Assembly (NCBI GenBank): GCA_013407085.1
Contig: JACCGJ010020600.1
Coordinates: 19,518 to 83,517 of the forward strand
Length of the DNA stretch: 64,000 nucleotides
Direction of reading: 5' to 3'
From: Atriophallophorus winterbourni
Taxonomy: Eukaryota; Platyhelminthes; Trematoda; Plagiorchiida; Microphallidae
In this document: positions 18,888 through 29,194 of the stretch, in pieces
Layout of the letters: each line of letters begins with the position of its first letter
Position numbering within the stretch: position 1 is the stretch's first letter
Program-made: the position numbers and the translations under genes
Notes under the pieces: generated by a model
The model's database searches: none
Told to the model about the DNA's origin: nothing
The model's input: the letters and a program-made list of their open reading frames with translations, nothing else

Positions 18888-20352
18888 TTGATACGTGAAG
18901 CAGATGGTTTGCCAGTTTTTAACATGCACATACGCATGGAGCGATGGGCAGAACATTTTGAAGCACAGTTTAACTGGCCTTCTGCACCCACTGATTTCGA
19001 GAATACGGAACACTGTACCACATGGTCGATTTCTCTTGAGGCTCCGACTCAATCAGAGATTTACAATGCAGTCCGGAGCCTTAAGCGCAATCGGGCATCA
19101 GGTGCTGATGCTTTGCTTCCGTCATTGTTCAAAGATGGCGGTTTCGCTTTAGTTCGCGAACTTCAAGCGCTGTTCGCCAACATATGGGGTGAGGAACGCG
19201 CTCCGATTCCTTGGAGAGAATCAGTAATTGCTCCGATTTTCAAAAAGGGACGGCGCGATTCCTATGAAAATCATCGGGGTATCAGTCTCATTTCAGTAGC
19301 TCCTAAAATACTGACGTCCATTCTGCTTCACCGATTGAGTACCAAACCGGAAGAGCAAATCCGTGAGGAGCAAACTGGCATTATATTGCCAAACTTCGGG
19401 CAGGGTTCGAGCGTAGGGGCAATTGTCGTACTCGTTCAATATCTCCAGCGGGGTGCGGCAGGGCTGCCCTATCTTGCCGTTCCTTTTTAACTTCGCAATC
19501 GACGATGTTCTGAGAAAAGCTTTAGCTGGCCTGGTGGGCAGAGGTGTGGAACTTCTGCCGGGTGAGCGAGCGACCGATCTAGAGTATGCCGATGGCATCG
19601 CACTTCTGGGAGATGACCCTCATATAATGCAACAAGCCCTGGACCGCCTGGCACTTGAAGCTTCAAGGTATGGCATGTGCTTTGCGCCTAACAAGTGTAA
19701 AACACTTACCCAGGATTGGAGCGGCTCTCTTCCGAACCTAACTGTATGCGATGTCAATCTTGAATTGGTCGACAGCTTTGTTTACCTTGTCAGTTATATC
19801 TCCGCTGGAGGTTGTGTCGACGACGAGATCTCACGTCGTGTTCGCAAAGCGGGTGCAGGGTTTGCTAACCTTCGCCACCTGTGGCGTCGACGCGATGTTT
19901 CACTCCATACTAAAGGCCGAGTGTACAACGCAGTGGTGCGTGCTACATTCCTTTATGGCTGCGGAACCTGGTCTATCCGAGCGGAAGATGTCCGTCGGCT
20001 TTCTGTTTTTGATACCCGTTGCCTGCGTAGAATTGCTCGCATTCGGTGGCAGCATCGTGTTACAAATATAGATGTCTGCAAGCGGGTGTTAGGACCAGGT
20101 GGCCACGGACTGAGAGAAATGCTGATGCTTGCTCGCTTGCGATGGTTGGGACATGTATTAAGAATGCCTACTCACCGTTTACCGTACCGCGCCTTATTCG
20201 CAGAGCCTGACAGAAGCTGGGAGAAAAGATCGGGTGGCCAGTCCATGACGTGGCGCGTTGGGATGAAGAAACTCACCGTAGCGCTAGGCTCAGTTGGGCT
20301 TATTCGTTTGCCTGGGTGGGGTCCAAAATCTCCACCTAACCGTTGGCTGTAA
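18888..20352 (+). pseudogene. RTE-B reverse transcriptase
   Basis: Two frames (18888-19490 and 19423-20352). Present: NRASGADALLPSLFK, SVIAPIFKKGRRDSYENHRGIS, then SSGVRQGCPILPFLFN, LEYADGIALLGDD, APNKCK, FLYGCGTWSI, RLRWLGHVLRMPTHRLP and LPGWGPK. The catalytic box reads YADG (GGC at 19594-19596) instead of YADD. The segment that should hold the first catalytic Asp (as FLDIRAAFDS in RTE-A) is deleted between EEQTG and SSGVRQG. Confidence 0.82.
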
Positions 20353-20866
20353 ACCTTACGCGATATGTCTACAAGCCGAAGTCAGTGGCGCCAGTGTATT
20401 TTATTATGTGTCATAAATTTTTATTCGGTATTATTTTACATAAAGACACAAAAAAACCAAAAAATCGCATGTAGTGAAACTACAGAAAACAAGTTGCTTT
20501 TTGTGCATTTGCTTTTGCGTATTCCGCTTGCCTGCTTTCCCTTTTCCACGCGCTTGCTTATCTGCTTTTCCTGCTTCATATTGCTTGGCACTTTGTCTGG
20601 CTCCAGACTTGCGCTTCATGATGATGATGATTTGGCAGTTAAGCATTCGGTACATGCTACCGGTGTAATGCTGTCTGTGATTATGATCCAGTGAGGCCTG
20701 CACTAGCTATAACTTCGCTTCATCATTATATCATCCTATACTACAGTGTTCCCCTATTTAATTTATTTGTTGCTCCTATGCCAAGTTTTGCTTGCAATGT
20801 GTCTCTTGATAAATATTTCCTCGAGAGGGACGATTATATCATTTTGTAATTTTCTTCTGATTTCAG

Positions 20867-21047
20867 CTTTAATCAATCCACAATTTGGCATAACATGGAG
20901 GTTCCACTTGTTGACTTCAAAGGAGGCGATCTACGTTCTCGTAGCGCGATTTTATCCCCTGAGCCTTCTTTTGCACATGGTTCTCTTTCGTTCGAAGAGA
21001 TGCACATCAACTACCCAAGATTACGGCGAGATTCATCCGTCCTAGAA
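20867..21047 (+). CDS. NDRG-family gene, probable first coding exon
   Basis: The exon follows a splice acceptor (TTCTTCTGATTTCAG ending at 20866). Translation from ATG at 20895 gives 51 residues (MEVPLVDFKGGDLRSRSA onward), ending in a donor GTTAGT at 21048. The phase is 0, as needed by the next exon at 24292. The N-terminal tail of NDRG proteins is poorly conserved, so support comes from splice signals, phase and position only. The bases before the ATG would be 5' untranslated. Confidence 0.5.
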
Positions 21048-21224
21048 GTTAGTATATCTATATTAATATTAAGTCTTAAAAAATTATGAATGATAATGGG
21101 TAATATTATTTTTTATTTAACGTAATAATATTTTAGCAATGTAAATTATCCCAGTTAATGTGCTGTATGACACCTCTTGGATTCCGTTATCAGCTATTCG
21201 CTGCCTATTTATTCATAAAGTCAT

Positions 21225-21334
21225 GGCCGGAGCGGTTCTGGGGATAAGCTCCCAATTCCAAAAATGCTCTAATGGCGCGCGTCTCATATAGCCTCTGACA
21301 ACCAAGTCCAGCTCCTGGCGTGCACGCGTGGTCC
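21225..21334 (-). repeat. Repeat B, end fragment (minus)
   Basis: Minus-strand copy of the repeat-B end: complement of GGAGCGGTTCTGGGGATAAG, GCGCGCGTCTCATATAGCC and TCTGACAACCAAGTCC. It matches 27075-27180 and 46690-46800. Confidence 0.6.
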
Positions 21335-23470
21335 TGCGTGATCCGGCTGAACTGCTTCTATTGATAGGAGAAAGGGTGAAGGCTGTGTTGGACGAGAAAC
21401 GGTCAGCATTCTTGAAGTTCAAAGGTATGCCAGCAGATGAAAATTTAAGACTTCTAAGAGCAGCGACAAATAAGGTCAAACAGACTGCAGAACAATGTGC
21501 AAATGACTATTGGACTGATATTTGCCTCAGTATCCAAAAAGCTGCAGATACTGAAAATTTTCTAGATATGATGGGATCAGCAGAGCCATTAATCCAAACA
21601 AACTTAAAACGGTCCCATTAAGTATGTGTCTGGTTAGCCAATTGTCAACAAAAGTCAGCAGATGGAAAGATCGGTAGAGCACTTCTCCTCTCTCTACTCT
21701 AGGGACAGTACGGTTTAACCTTATGCACTTAAAAATGTTGAGTGGTTGCCAACTATTGAACATACTCCTCTACTCTTGAGCTTAATAGGACAATCGACCG
21801 TTTAGCGAATGGGGAGGACCCTGGTGACGACGGAATTCCACCTGAGCTCATCAAACGCTGTAGAACAGCATTATTACAACCTCTTCACCATTTTCTTCTC
21901 TATGGCTGGCAGGAGGAGTGTGTCCCACAAGAGATGCGATACAGGAAGTTCATCACGCTATCTAAGAATAAGGGTTATAGAGACGACTGCAACAATTACA
22001 GCGGAATCTTCCCTCTGTATGTTGTCAAATTATTTGCTAAAGTCTTACAATCCAGCTACAAGTTTTAGCTGATACAGTTTACTCTCAATCTCAATGTGGT
22101 TTCCCTAGGGGAAGATCAACGGTTGAAATGATCTTCGTCCTGAGACAACTTCAAGAAAAATGTCGGGAACAACGTATGCCATCATATGCTGTTTTTATTG
22201 ATCTAGCGAAAACACTCGACTACTTCATCAGGTAGGGTCTTTTCAAAATACTTGAACTGATAGGCAGCCCCCAATACTGCTCAAACTCGTTATTTCTTTC
22301 CACTCAGACACGAAGGACTCAGTTCATTTTGACTTTTTCAGTTCAGAATTCTTTGAAATTCACCGAGGCATCAAACATCTGTGTGTTCTTGCTCCCATGC
22401 TGTTCGGTATTTTGCTCTGCTACTGAAACAAGCTTTTAGAACGGGAACCGAAGGGATTTTCCTATGCACGCGAAGAGATGGCAAGCTTTTCAACCTGAAC
22501 CGGTTCAAAGCACAAACAAGGCACGGGTTGTGATAACCCGTGACCTGTTTGCCGACGATGCAGCAATTATTGCTCACTACCAAGAACACCTCCAGTCGCT
22601 AATGGACTGTTTTTCGTCGACATGGAGAGACTTTGGGCTAAAAATCAGCATGAGCAAGACCAAAGTCCTTGGTCAAGGAGTTGTATCGCATTCAATCATC
22701 ACTGTTGGAAAGTGTCAGCTTGAACCAGTACATCATTTCACATATCTTGGTTCAACCATTGCGGATAACCTCTCACTAGACATGGAGATTGATAAGCTAA
22801 TTGAACTCTGTGTTCGGGGTAACCGCAATTTGACTGTAAATACAAAGATGATGGTGTACAGCGCGTGTGCACTAAATGCTTTACTGTACGGCAGTGAAAC
22901 TTGAACCACCAACACAAGAAACTGAATGCTTTCCATCTGCGAAGCATCCTTCGTATCTTGAACATATCGTGGATGGACAAAGTGAGTAATGCAGAAGTGC
23001 TTTCAAAAGCTGGTCTACAGAGCATGTTCACCCTACTACGACACCGCGCTTGTTTTGGCTTGGCCACGTCTACATAATGGAAAATGGTCGTATTCGAATG
23101 ATCCACTCTATGGTGAGTTGCAATCTGGAAGTCGACCATTGGGCGGTACCATTGCGGTACAAAGACGATTGCAAAATAGATATGAAATCTCTTGGCATTG
23201 ACCTCGCGAGTTGGGAAAAACTTACTCTTGACCGCTCACGTTGGGGGCATTGTGTAAAGCGTCGTCTGCAAGCTGTAGAGGAGCATATAGAGCTCTTTGG
23301 TGCTGAACGTAAATCACGCCGCCGGCGTGCAACTGATGCCGATCGACCGGGTACTGCCTATCGTTCAGAGCGTTACGGGAGAGTTTGTTCCTCCCGAATC
23401 GGACTGTTCGAAGAGCTGTGTAACATAAAAAAAATCATGCGATTTTGATGTGCATCTAGGGTCGACATCG
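21335..23470 (+). pseudogene. RTE-C LINE, decayed RT
   Basis: A 5'-truncated RTE-like LINE. 21328-21621 encodes the pre-RT linker (ERVKAVLDEKRSAFLKFKG). RT blocks are GEDPGDDGIPPELIKRC (21809), FADDAAIIAHYQEHLQSLMD (FADD, near 22550), FGLKISMSKTKVLGQG, HFTYLGSTI and CALNALLYGSET. The C-terminal segment is at 23050-23448 (FWLGHVYIMENGRIRMI, then RRLQAVEEHIELFGAERKSRRRRATDA). It has many stops and frameshifts. Its 3' end (GTCGACATCGACC) recurs as fragments at 29690, 32860 and 39640. It lies in an NDRG intron. Confidence 0.75.
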
Positions 23471-23639
23471 ACCTAACATAAAGTCAAGAAGAAGGAATGG
23501 ATTAATCACGTCTGGATCTAGGCAATGTGCCGATAAACCCCATTGTGTGTGGACTCTAATACTCTAAGTATTCTGGATCAAAGTCTTGGTCAATGGCTGT
23601 ATTCTCGTACATAATTTTTGTGAGTCTTTGATCATTGTA

Positions 23640-23850
23640 TGTTGTCAAGTTAAGTGGTATGGAAGCTTGTTATGCTGTGTGTTAGTCAAATATGCATGTA
23701 TGAAAGCACAAGCCTGGTCCAGGCAAAGTGCCGGACAGTCAGAGACGGTGAAATCTGCAAGTAATCTTTCATGCTGGTGTCTCTCTACTTGTTCGCAACC
23801 CTTGCTTCGATGCAGGTTTAATTCGAGGTGTAGGCCTATACCTACGACCC
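23640..23850 (+). repeat. Repeat D, copy 2, split by SINE-A
   Basis: Repeat-D blocks (GAAGCTTGTTATGCTGTG and TTCGAGGTGTAGGCC) flank a partial SINE-A copy in minus orientation at 23696-23748. Confidence 0.55.
23696..23748 (-). mobile_element. SINE-A partial copy
   Basis: Only the 3' hairpin end of the family is present (complement of GGCACTTTGCCTGGACCAGG). It is inserted in repeat D. Confidence 0.7.
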
Positions 23851-24134
23851 ACCCTTTCTCATCTTTTTTTTAACAAAATTAACGTTTTCTCGCAGTTAAA
23901 CACTCGGTTTTTTACTAACGATGGAATGCTACCCATGATAATGCTTATGATGAAATACTGTCAGGTTGCACAAGCGTAGACATAGAATTTCGACCTTTGC
24001 CAACCGAGCAAATTCATTCCCCCCCTCAGCTGCTACTTTCATACTCAAGAATCAATATTATATTCTAATGCTTTCGCTTCGCCTCTTTGTGATATACGAT
24101 ATCGGCATCGATGTTTGGCACCTCATTGTGTGCC

Positions 24135-24222
24135 TGGGCATCCTGACAGTATCTTAGCCCACATGCAGTCTCCGACTGTACGGCACTTTGCCTGGATCAG
24201 GCTTGTGCTTTCATACATACAT
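24135..24222 (+). mobile_element. SINE-A copy in NDRG intron
   Basis: An 88-bp 3' part ending TTTCATACATACAT. It is flanked by an imperfect 15-bp duplication (ACCTCATTGTGTGCC at 24120 and ACCTTATTGTGTACC at 24223, two differences). Confidence 0.8.
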
Positions 24223-24291
24223 ACCTTATTGTGTACCTAGGATTTATCCTGCATTGGTTTAAACCATAAAATTTGTTTTTTCTTTTCCCAG

Positions 24292-24394
24292 GAGCACGAG
24301 ATTCTAACGTCCTCCGGGATTCACCAACGTGTTTACGTGCAGCCTTCTCAGTCGAAACGAGCTCTCATTACTTATCACGATATTGGGACAAATC
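24292..24394 (+). CDS. NDRG-family gene, exon 2
   Basis: Acceptor TCTTTTCCCAG ends at 24291. 34 codons plus one base encode EHEILTSSGIHQRVYVQPSQ and then KRALITYHDIGTN. This matches the NDRG entry strand pattern EHDIET..HG.V.V, then RPVILTYHDIGLNH in vertebrate NDRGs (established family signature). The donor is GTATGT at 24395. The phase-1 end pairs with exon 3 to make the conserved His of DIGxNH. It acts in the N-terminal part of the alpha/beta-hydrolase fold. Confidence 0.88.
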
Positions 24395-24473
24395 GTATGT
24401 ATTCATGCCGAATTCACTAGTTGCTTTAATCGATCAAACATTGTTGATCTGTTTTCGCATCCTTCGCTTCTAG

Positions 24474-24591
24474 ATATTTCGTTTCTGGGATTTTTTAACC
24501 TCGCGGAAATGCGAGTGATAACGAAGCACTTTACGGTGTATCATGTCTGTGCTCCTGGCCACCAAGAAAACGCTGCTACCGAGAATTTCGA
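24474..24591 (+). CDS. NDRG-family gene, exon 3
   Basis: A 79-bp intron (GTATGT to CGCTTCTAG, 24395-24473) precedes it. The exon encodes ISFLGFFNLAEMRVITKHF, then TVYHVCAPGHQENAATENF. This aligns with the NDRG block CFNxFFNFEDMQEIxxHFxVCHVDAPGQQEGA. The donor GTAGGT is at 24592. The end phase is 2, completed by the first base at 32122. The usual Asp of HVDAPG is Cys here. Confidence 0.9.
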
Positions 24592-24879
24592 GTAGGTTGT
24601 TTCGGTCTACTTAGATTTAAATAAAGTTACCATTATTGTGGACGGGTTCCTTAAAGCATTCGCTCTTTATCACTTTTTATACTTCTTTGTTATTGCTCAA
24701 AACCTGAATACTGGGCGTTACATTCCAGACGGATTTGTGTGCACAGATGTTCCGTTTCCTTGCAAACTTTCGCGGCCTCCACATTGATTTGTCAAAAACA
24801 GTGATCTAAATTTTATCGACCCCTTCGCTTACCGCTATTTCTGATACTAATCTTTTACGTCGAATCGCTTATATCTGTC

Positions 24880-24957
24880 CAGTTCTCGACAACCTGACAG
24901 TATCTCAACCTACGACGGCTCCACTTTGCCGGTACCAGGATTGTGATTTCATACATT
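24880..24957 (+). mobile_element. SINE-A, diverged copy
   Basis: ACAACCTGACAGTATCTCAAC, then CACTTTGCCGG and GTGATTTCATACATTC. There is a deletion in the first hairpin. This is an old copy. Confidence 0.65.
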
Positions 24958-25560
24958 CAAAAATCCACGTTGCGCCTCAATTAAGACGGTCATTGCAATC
25001 AATAGAGTTTCTGAAATTGACCTTTATCTGCTACGTTGAAAACATTATTTTGACAGATTATCATTACCATTTGACCTCATAGGTCGTCGGCTTTTGTGAG
25101 TGATGTGCGCGCATGTCGAATCCATGAACAAACGCAGTGTTATACGCACACGTAATCAATTGTCCTGGCGACGCTGTAGCGACCAGGTCAGATAGAGCGA
25201 GGACATTGATCGTATCTGGTCTAAACGCATATTGCATTGTCGATCCAAGCTCCGAGAACGAATCAGCCAACCGGTCACTCCCGCCTGTTAACCCATCGTT
25301 TATTATTTTCATAAAAAAGAATAGCGCATGTCGAACGCTGCTATGCAATTTTCCTAACCACAACAGGGTGATCGCAACATTCGCATTGAGCCTTCTCTAC
25401 GTTGCATCGGACGTGATTGAATCCCATATCGTTCGCTGATTGTTGATGTCCTCAATCTATTCTAATTTCCAGTCAGATTGCCACTCGACCTCTTCTCTCG
25501 CGACTTTTAACTAACGCGGATTGTTGCGGGTTTGCAATGATTGTTGTCAATATATTTTGA

Positions 25561-25870
25561 TGCTAACATCCCCATCCCTTACACACCACTACCGGTTTCT
25601 GGCTGTTTGCCGTCATCAGGTGGAGACAGTAAGATCAGGTTCAGTGAGCCTTGAAACGGTGGAAAAGCGGTAAACAAAGTTGAACTTGTATGCCACTGAT
25701 AAATAAGGTTTTTACGAAAAACGACGATGTTCAAATACAGAATCACAAAGCGTCCAAGGGGCATATAAATGTCACATCCCCTTCACTTACACACCATATC
25801 TGGTTTCCGTCTGTTCGCTGTCATCAGACAGAGAGTGTAATAATCAGGTTGTCAACGTTTTTGACGCTTC
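25561..25870 (-). repeat. Tandem retrozyme-like repeat with hammerhead motifs (about 1.5 units, period 208 bp)
   Basis: Two direct units on the minus strand share CTGATGA (complement of 25613-25619 and 25821-25827, 208 bp apart) and GAAACC, then TGGTGTGTAAG and GGGGATGT. Period and content fit animal retrozymes: non-autonomous tandem retroelements of roughly 170-400 nt with type-I hammerheads. They are thought to be moved by Penelope-like machinery; one such element is at 48.6-50.4 kb. The repeat lies antisense in the 7.5-kb NDRG intron. No protein is encoded. Confidence 0.65.
25578..25633 (-). ncRNA. Type-I hammerhead ribozyme motif (unit 1)
   Basis: Minus-strand parts in order are: stem I CUUAC, loop UGUCU, CCAC; core CUGAUGA; stem II CGGC AAACA GCCA; core GAAA; stem III CCGG; cleavage site GUA; stem I return GUGG, loop UGU, GUAAG. 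CUUAC/GUAAG and CCAC/GUGG pair fully. Stem III sits in the palindrome ACCGGU, which could pair between two units (dimeric form). One flaw is the C-A mismatch at the stem II base. Unit 2 has C-G there, so the ancestral stem was probably CGGC/GCCG. The present copy may be weak. Confidence 0.65.
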
Positions 25871-26049
25871 ATGCTTTGAATTGATGAAGATGATGTGAGT
25901 CACCATTGAGTGCTTGATCGGCAGTTTTCACGCTTCTTGCAATTTCAACCCTTCGTCTAACGCTGCGTTGTAATTCACAGGCTGATCCATAATTTAGAAT
26001 TGTATGGCTAAATCCACTTTTACTTCCATAGGTCCTACGAACCTTATCC

Positions 26050-26130
26050 TGCAACGTGACAGTAATATCGCCCACATGCAGTCTCTGACTGTGCGGTACT
26101 TTGCCTGGATCAAGCTTGTGCTTTCATACC
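26050..26130 (+). mobile_element. SINE-A copy
   Basis: About 80 bp of the 3' part: GACAGTAATATCGCCCAC, then TGCGGTACTTTGCCTGG and GCTTGTGCTTTCATACC. The variant AATATCGCCC is shared with 29640 and 32745, which suggests a subfamily. Confidence 0.8.
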
Positions 26131-26839
26131 TTTCCATCCAGCAGTGACATCCATACGCAACTTGTTTTCTATTCTTCTGGTTTCTGAACTTACTGTCCCC
26201 ACCTGGCGTATGCAAACAGCACGAAATCGGTCGTCGGGTGTGGGTGTGTGTATGTGATGGAAATGCGTGCTAATTAGTATTTTTGTTAATAATCATTTCC
26301 GTTATTTGGTAGATGCATATATCAATCGACGTTGGACCTTTAACAAGGCAGCCAGTGTTTTTATGTCTAGGTTGTGCGGTTATTGCAACTAACGGGGTTT
26401 CTGAAATTAACCTGTATTCTGTTGCAATCAAAACAAATGGCCGCTTAAAATTGACACTAGATGTGCTCAAGTGGTCTGTTTCTATTAAATAAATCTGTTA
26501 CCAATACACTTTTTTTACCTCATATAGGTTCTGTCGTTAAAATAATCTATGTATGGAATGGTACATTTTCAGTCTCGAGCTTTTTGGGTGATTCCTCTAA
26601 CTGTGTTGACATGATTTCATTTCGTTTGCTCTCTGAAAAACAATTTAGATAGGCACTACTCTTATTATTGCTGAGTATGTAGTTTAACATTGCTGCTCTT
26701 TGTTGTTGAGATGTACCCCGGGGCACTAGCTGTTGCCCATGCAGCAAGTGCTCCCTCTCCACGACACCACTGGAACCAAAGGAACAGCTAGGCTGATACG
26801 TTTGGACAACGATGCCGGACGAAGATGAATACAACTTTG

Positions 26840-27180
26840 GACTGTCTAACGTGACTCCGTCTCCAGATTTTTCCTCGAAGTTGACTCCTGAAGCCTTCTC
26901 CATGAATGGATGTAGCCACAAGGCAGTGGAGGTTTGAAATTAGGGTTTTCCTTCGCTTAGGTGGACTGCCTTCATGGACTAACGAGCTCCACCTGCCCGA
27001 AGCATGCTGGTTTCGAGGCCCCAGTCAGTCGCCTTCGCCATTTCCTCTGTCAGGTCATACAGAACAACGCGTGCAGGCCAGGAGCCGGACTTGGTTCACA
27101 GAGGCTATATGAGACGCGCGCCATTAGAGTATTTTTGTAATTTATGGGCTTATTCTCAAAACCGCTCCGTCCGTGACAAC
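26840..27180 (+). repeat. Repeat B, copy with 3' half
   Basis: About 340 bp: CTCCAGATTTTTCCTCGAAG, GGGTTTTCCTTCGCTTAGG, TAACGAGCTCCACCTGCC, CAGGCCAGGAGCCGGAC and ATGAGACGCGCGCCATTAG. The same order occurs at 42600-42840 and, inverted, at 46690-46930. It is non-coding. The family's nature is unknown. Confidence 0.7.
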
Positions 27181-28369
27181 CTTGGAACCTGTATTGATCA
27201 CCAAAGCACCGTAGGGGAAAGCTCATTGTACTATTTCACCATTTTGTGTTCTGCTTCGTCATGTCTGATTTGCTAGTTTCGGCACCCCGCCCTTTTTCCC
27301 GTGCTTCTTGCGCCATACCTGCCTACTTTGTGTCCTGCTTTTCGAACGTCGACTCATTCATACCAAGCGGGGCCTTCAAATCGGCCGTGCATACAATTAA
27401 TTTCTCCAAGGGTAAAATGCATCAAATATTTTCGGATCAACTGAGGTCAAATTTGGACGTGCACTTTAGAACGAAGTACGAGATACCGGGACTTGCAGTG
27501 AAACGTTTGACCCAAAAACTTTTGCTAGTAAACTGGATCGTATGTCAATCAATTAAGACGGACAAGAAAAATCGTTCAGTCGACAAATTGTAACTCGATG
27601 TCGGGACATGTTTATCATTTTTGTTAAATTTGTGGTGAAATTATTGTAACAGCTGAAAATTCGTGTGTACGTATAAAGTCAATTTCTTCTTCTTCTTCAT
27701 AGACACTTCTCTCTCTCTCAGGGTTTCTTCATTGCCTTCCGTTTCAATACAACTTACTCTGAAATTATTTAACACGTTTAGGCTTTCACTGATTTAATTT
27801 GTTCACAAGCATTAATCGATTCGTACGACGCGATGTGCGTCGCTATTCGAGGTAAGCGTTGTTGTTGTTGTTGTTGTTGTTGTTTGCCTTTGCATGCTGG
27901 GAGATTGTTTTACCCGATCCACATGCACAAAAACTTAGGTTTTTAGGTCTTTACTTTATTCACACTCCTTCTTCGCACTTCTCTCGTTTTGTTTTTATCC
28001 ACCCGCGCATTCGGAGTGCGAGTATGTTAGTCACGTGTTTCGTCTGTTGTAAACATTACTGTTCCTATTTCGACAATACTTGGTACAAGGCCAAGTGCTA
28101 CGTTTCCCATTTTTGATACGCCCATTTGATGGTCTTAAATTAACATTGGTTGAGTTTGTCTTTTTACTTTTTTAGCGTGCCGTGTACTGACACGCAAGAC
28201 CAATCAACCTTGATGGATCAGCACAAAAATGAAGAAAGCAATCAAACTAGACGAATATCCAGTTCAACCAATACCATGTGAGTTGAATACTTTATTCTTC
28301 TCGCTGTTACATTTCCCGATTTTTCTCTCGCTATCGCTAAGTAATGTCATTTTCCTTACTGCTCAAATG
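27181..28369 (+). other. NDRG intron sequence, no gene recognised
   Basis: A 115-aa frame at 27246-27593 has no recognisable motif and I do not call it a gene. A (GTT)n microsatellite is at 27858-27881. Confidence 0.4.
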
Positions 28370-28380
28370 GTATGGTATGG

Positions 28381-29183
28381 TATGAAAGCACAAGCCTGAT
28401 CCAGGCAAAGTGCCGCACAATCAGAGACTGCACCTGGGCTAAGCAATTGTCAGGTTGCCCAAGCCTAGACAAATATCGGCTGGCTTGCCGAAATACCTCT
28501 AAGTGGTGCCAGCTGGGTGGGCTCGGTTCTCCGAGCTCAGCGAAAGGTTCGGCGGTGTTGTCTGAGGGTGTGGTGGGTTTTCGCCTGGCAAGCGTTCTCC
28601 CTACAAAAAGCCACAAAAATCCAATGATGACATCACGACGCGGCGGATGTGACTCGCCGCTCCAAAAGTCATTGCCCCTTGTCCTATCCAAGGACATTGT
28701 ATGGTGCACAGGCAAAAACTGAAGTCACCAACCTATCAACGGGGTTATCGGGCTCCGAACTGGAAATTCCCAGAAAAGGGCGTATGAACCGCTTCGTCGG
28801 TCACCGGCCACCGATAGGTGCGAACCTCTCTCGCTCCACTGCCTTGTGGGTAAAGGCTCGGGTGGGACCCCCTAAACGAAATCTCCCCTACTTCGGTGTA
28901 GGCAACCGGGTAGTATCATGCCTACGTTCAACGATGCCGATGACAACGCTTTGTACCCCCCTTCTCGCTTTGTACATCTCATTGTTTATGTTGAACGGCA
29001 CTATATCTGTATCAGATTGTGCAAATATAATATTATAATAATAATAAATATCGGAAAGGAAATAGAAATGGTAGTGAGACTCCAGCGTGTTTCAGCATGC
29101 AGCTCACTACCGATAGCCAATCAATTTAGCACGATGTTAGCCGCACAGCACAGAAATGCTGCACGATTGCACATCCGTGACAG
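28381..29183 (-). mobile_element. SINE-A full-length copy, split by SINE-B
   Basis: It is flanked by TGCTCAAATGG (28370-28380 and 29184-29194). Its two halves (28381-28479 and 29055-29183) join into a complete SINE-A of about 230 bp once the SINE-B and its duplication AAATATCGG are removed. This shows that this SINE-B jumped after SINE-A. Confidence 0.88.
28480..29045 (+). mobile_element. SINE-B, longest copy (566 bp), 9-bp TSD
   Basis: It is flanked by AAATATCGG (28471-28479 and 29046-29054). It is a non-coding body with GC-rich blocks, a 3' part equal to 10187-10335, then the hairpin GCAC/ATCTG/CAGAT/GTGC and an ATAATA tail. No open frame of note. Its 3' end equals that of RTE-D (8490-8658), so it is probably mobilised by that LINE. 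Confidence 0.82.
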
Positions 29184-29194
29184 TGCTCAAATGG

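Larger units (their letters stand above)
17480..20631 (+). mobile_element. RTE-B LINE, nearly full length, inactive
   Basis: An RTE-like LINE with endonuclease (about 17630-18420), linker, RT (18900-20100) and C-terminal segment. It ends at a 3' hairpin (20588-20614) and an ATGATG tail (20618-20631). Frames break near 18200, 18723 and 18870. Part of the RT is missing between 19380 and 19420. Its 5' limit is uncertain and I found no clear target duplication. Confidence 0.8.

Noticed and set aside
27246..27593. 115-codon open frame
   Set aside because: No recognisable domain, no splice or start context, in an intron full of repeats. Chance is enough to explain it.
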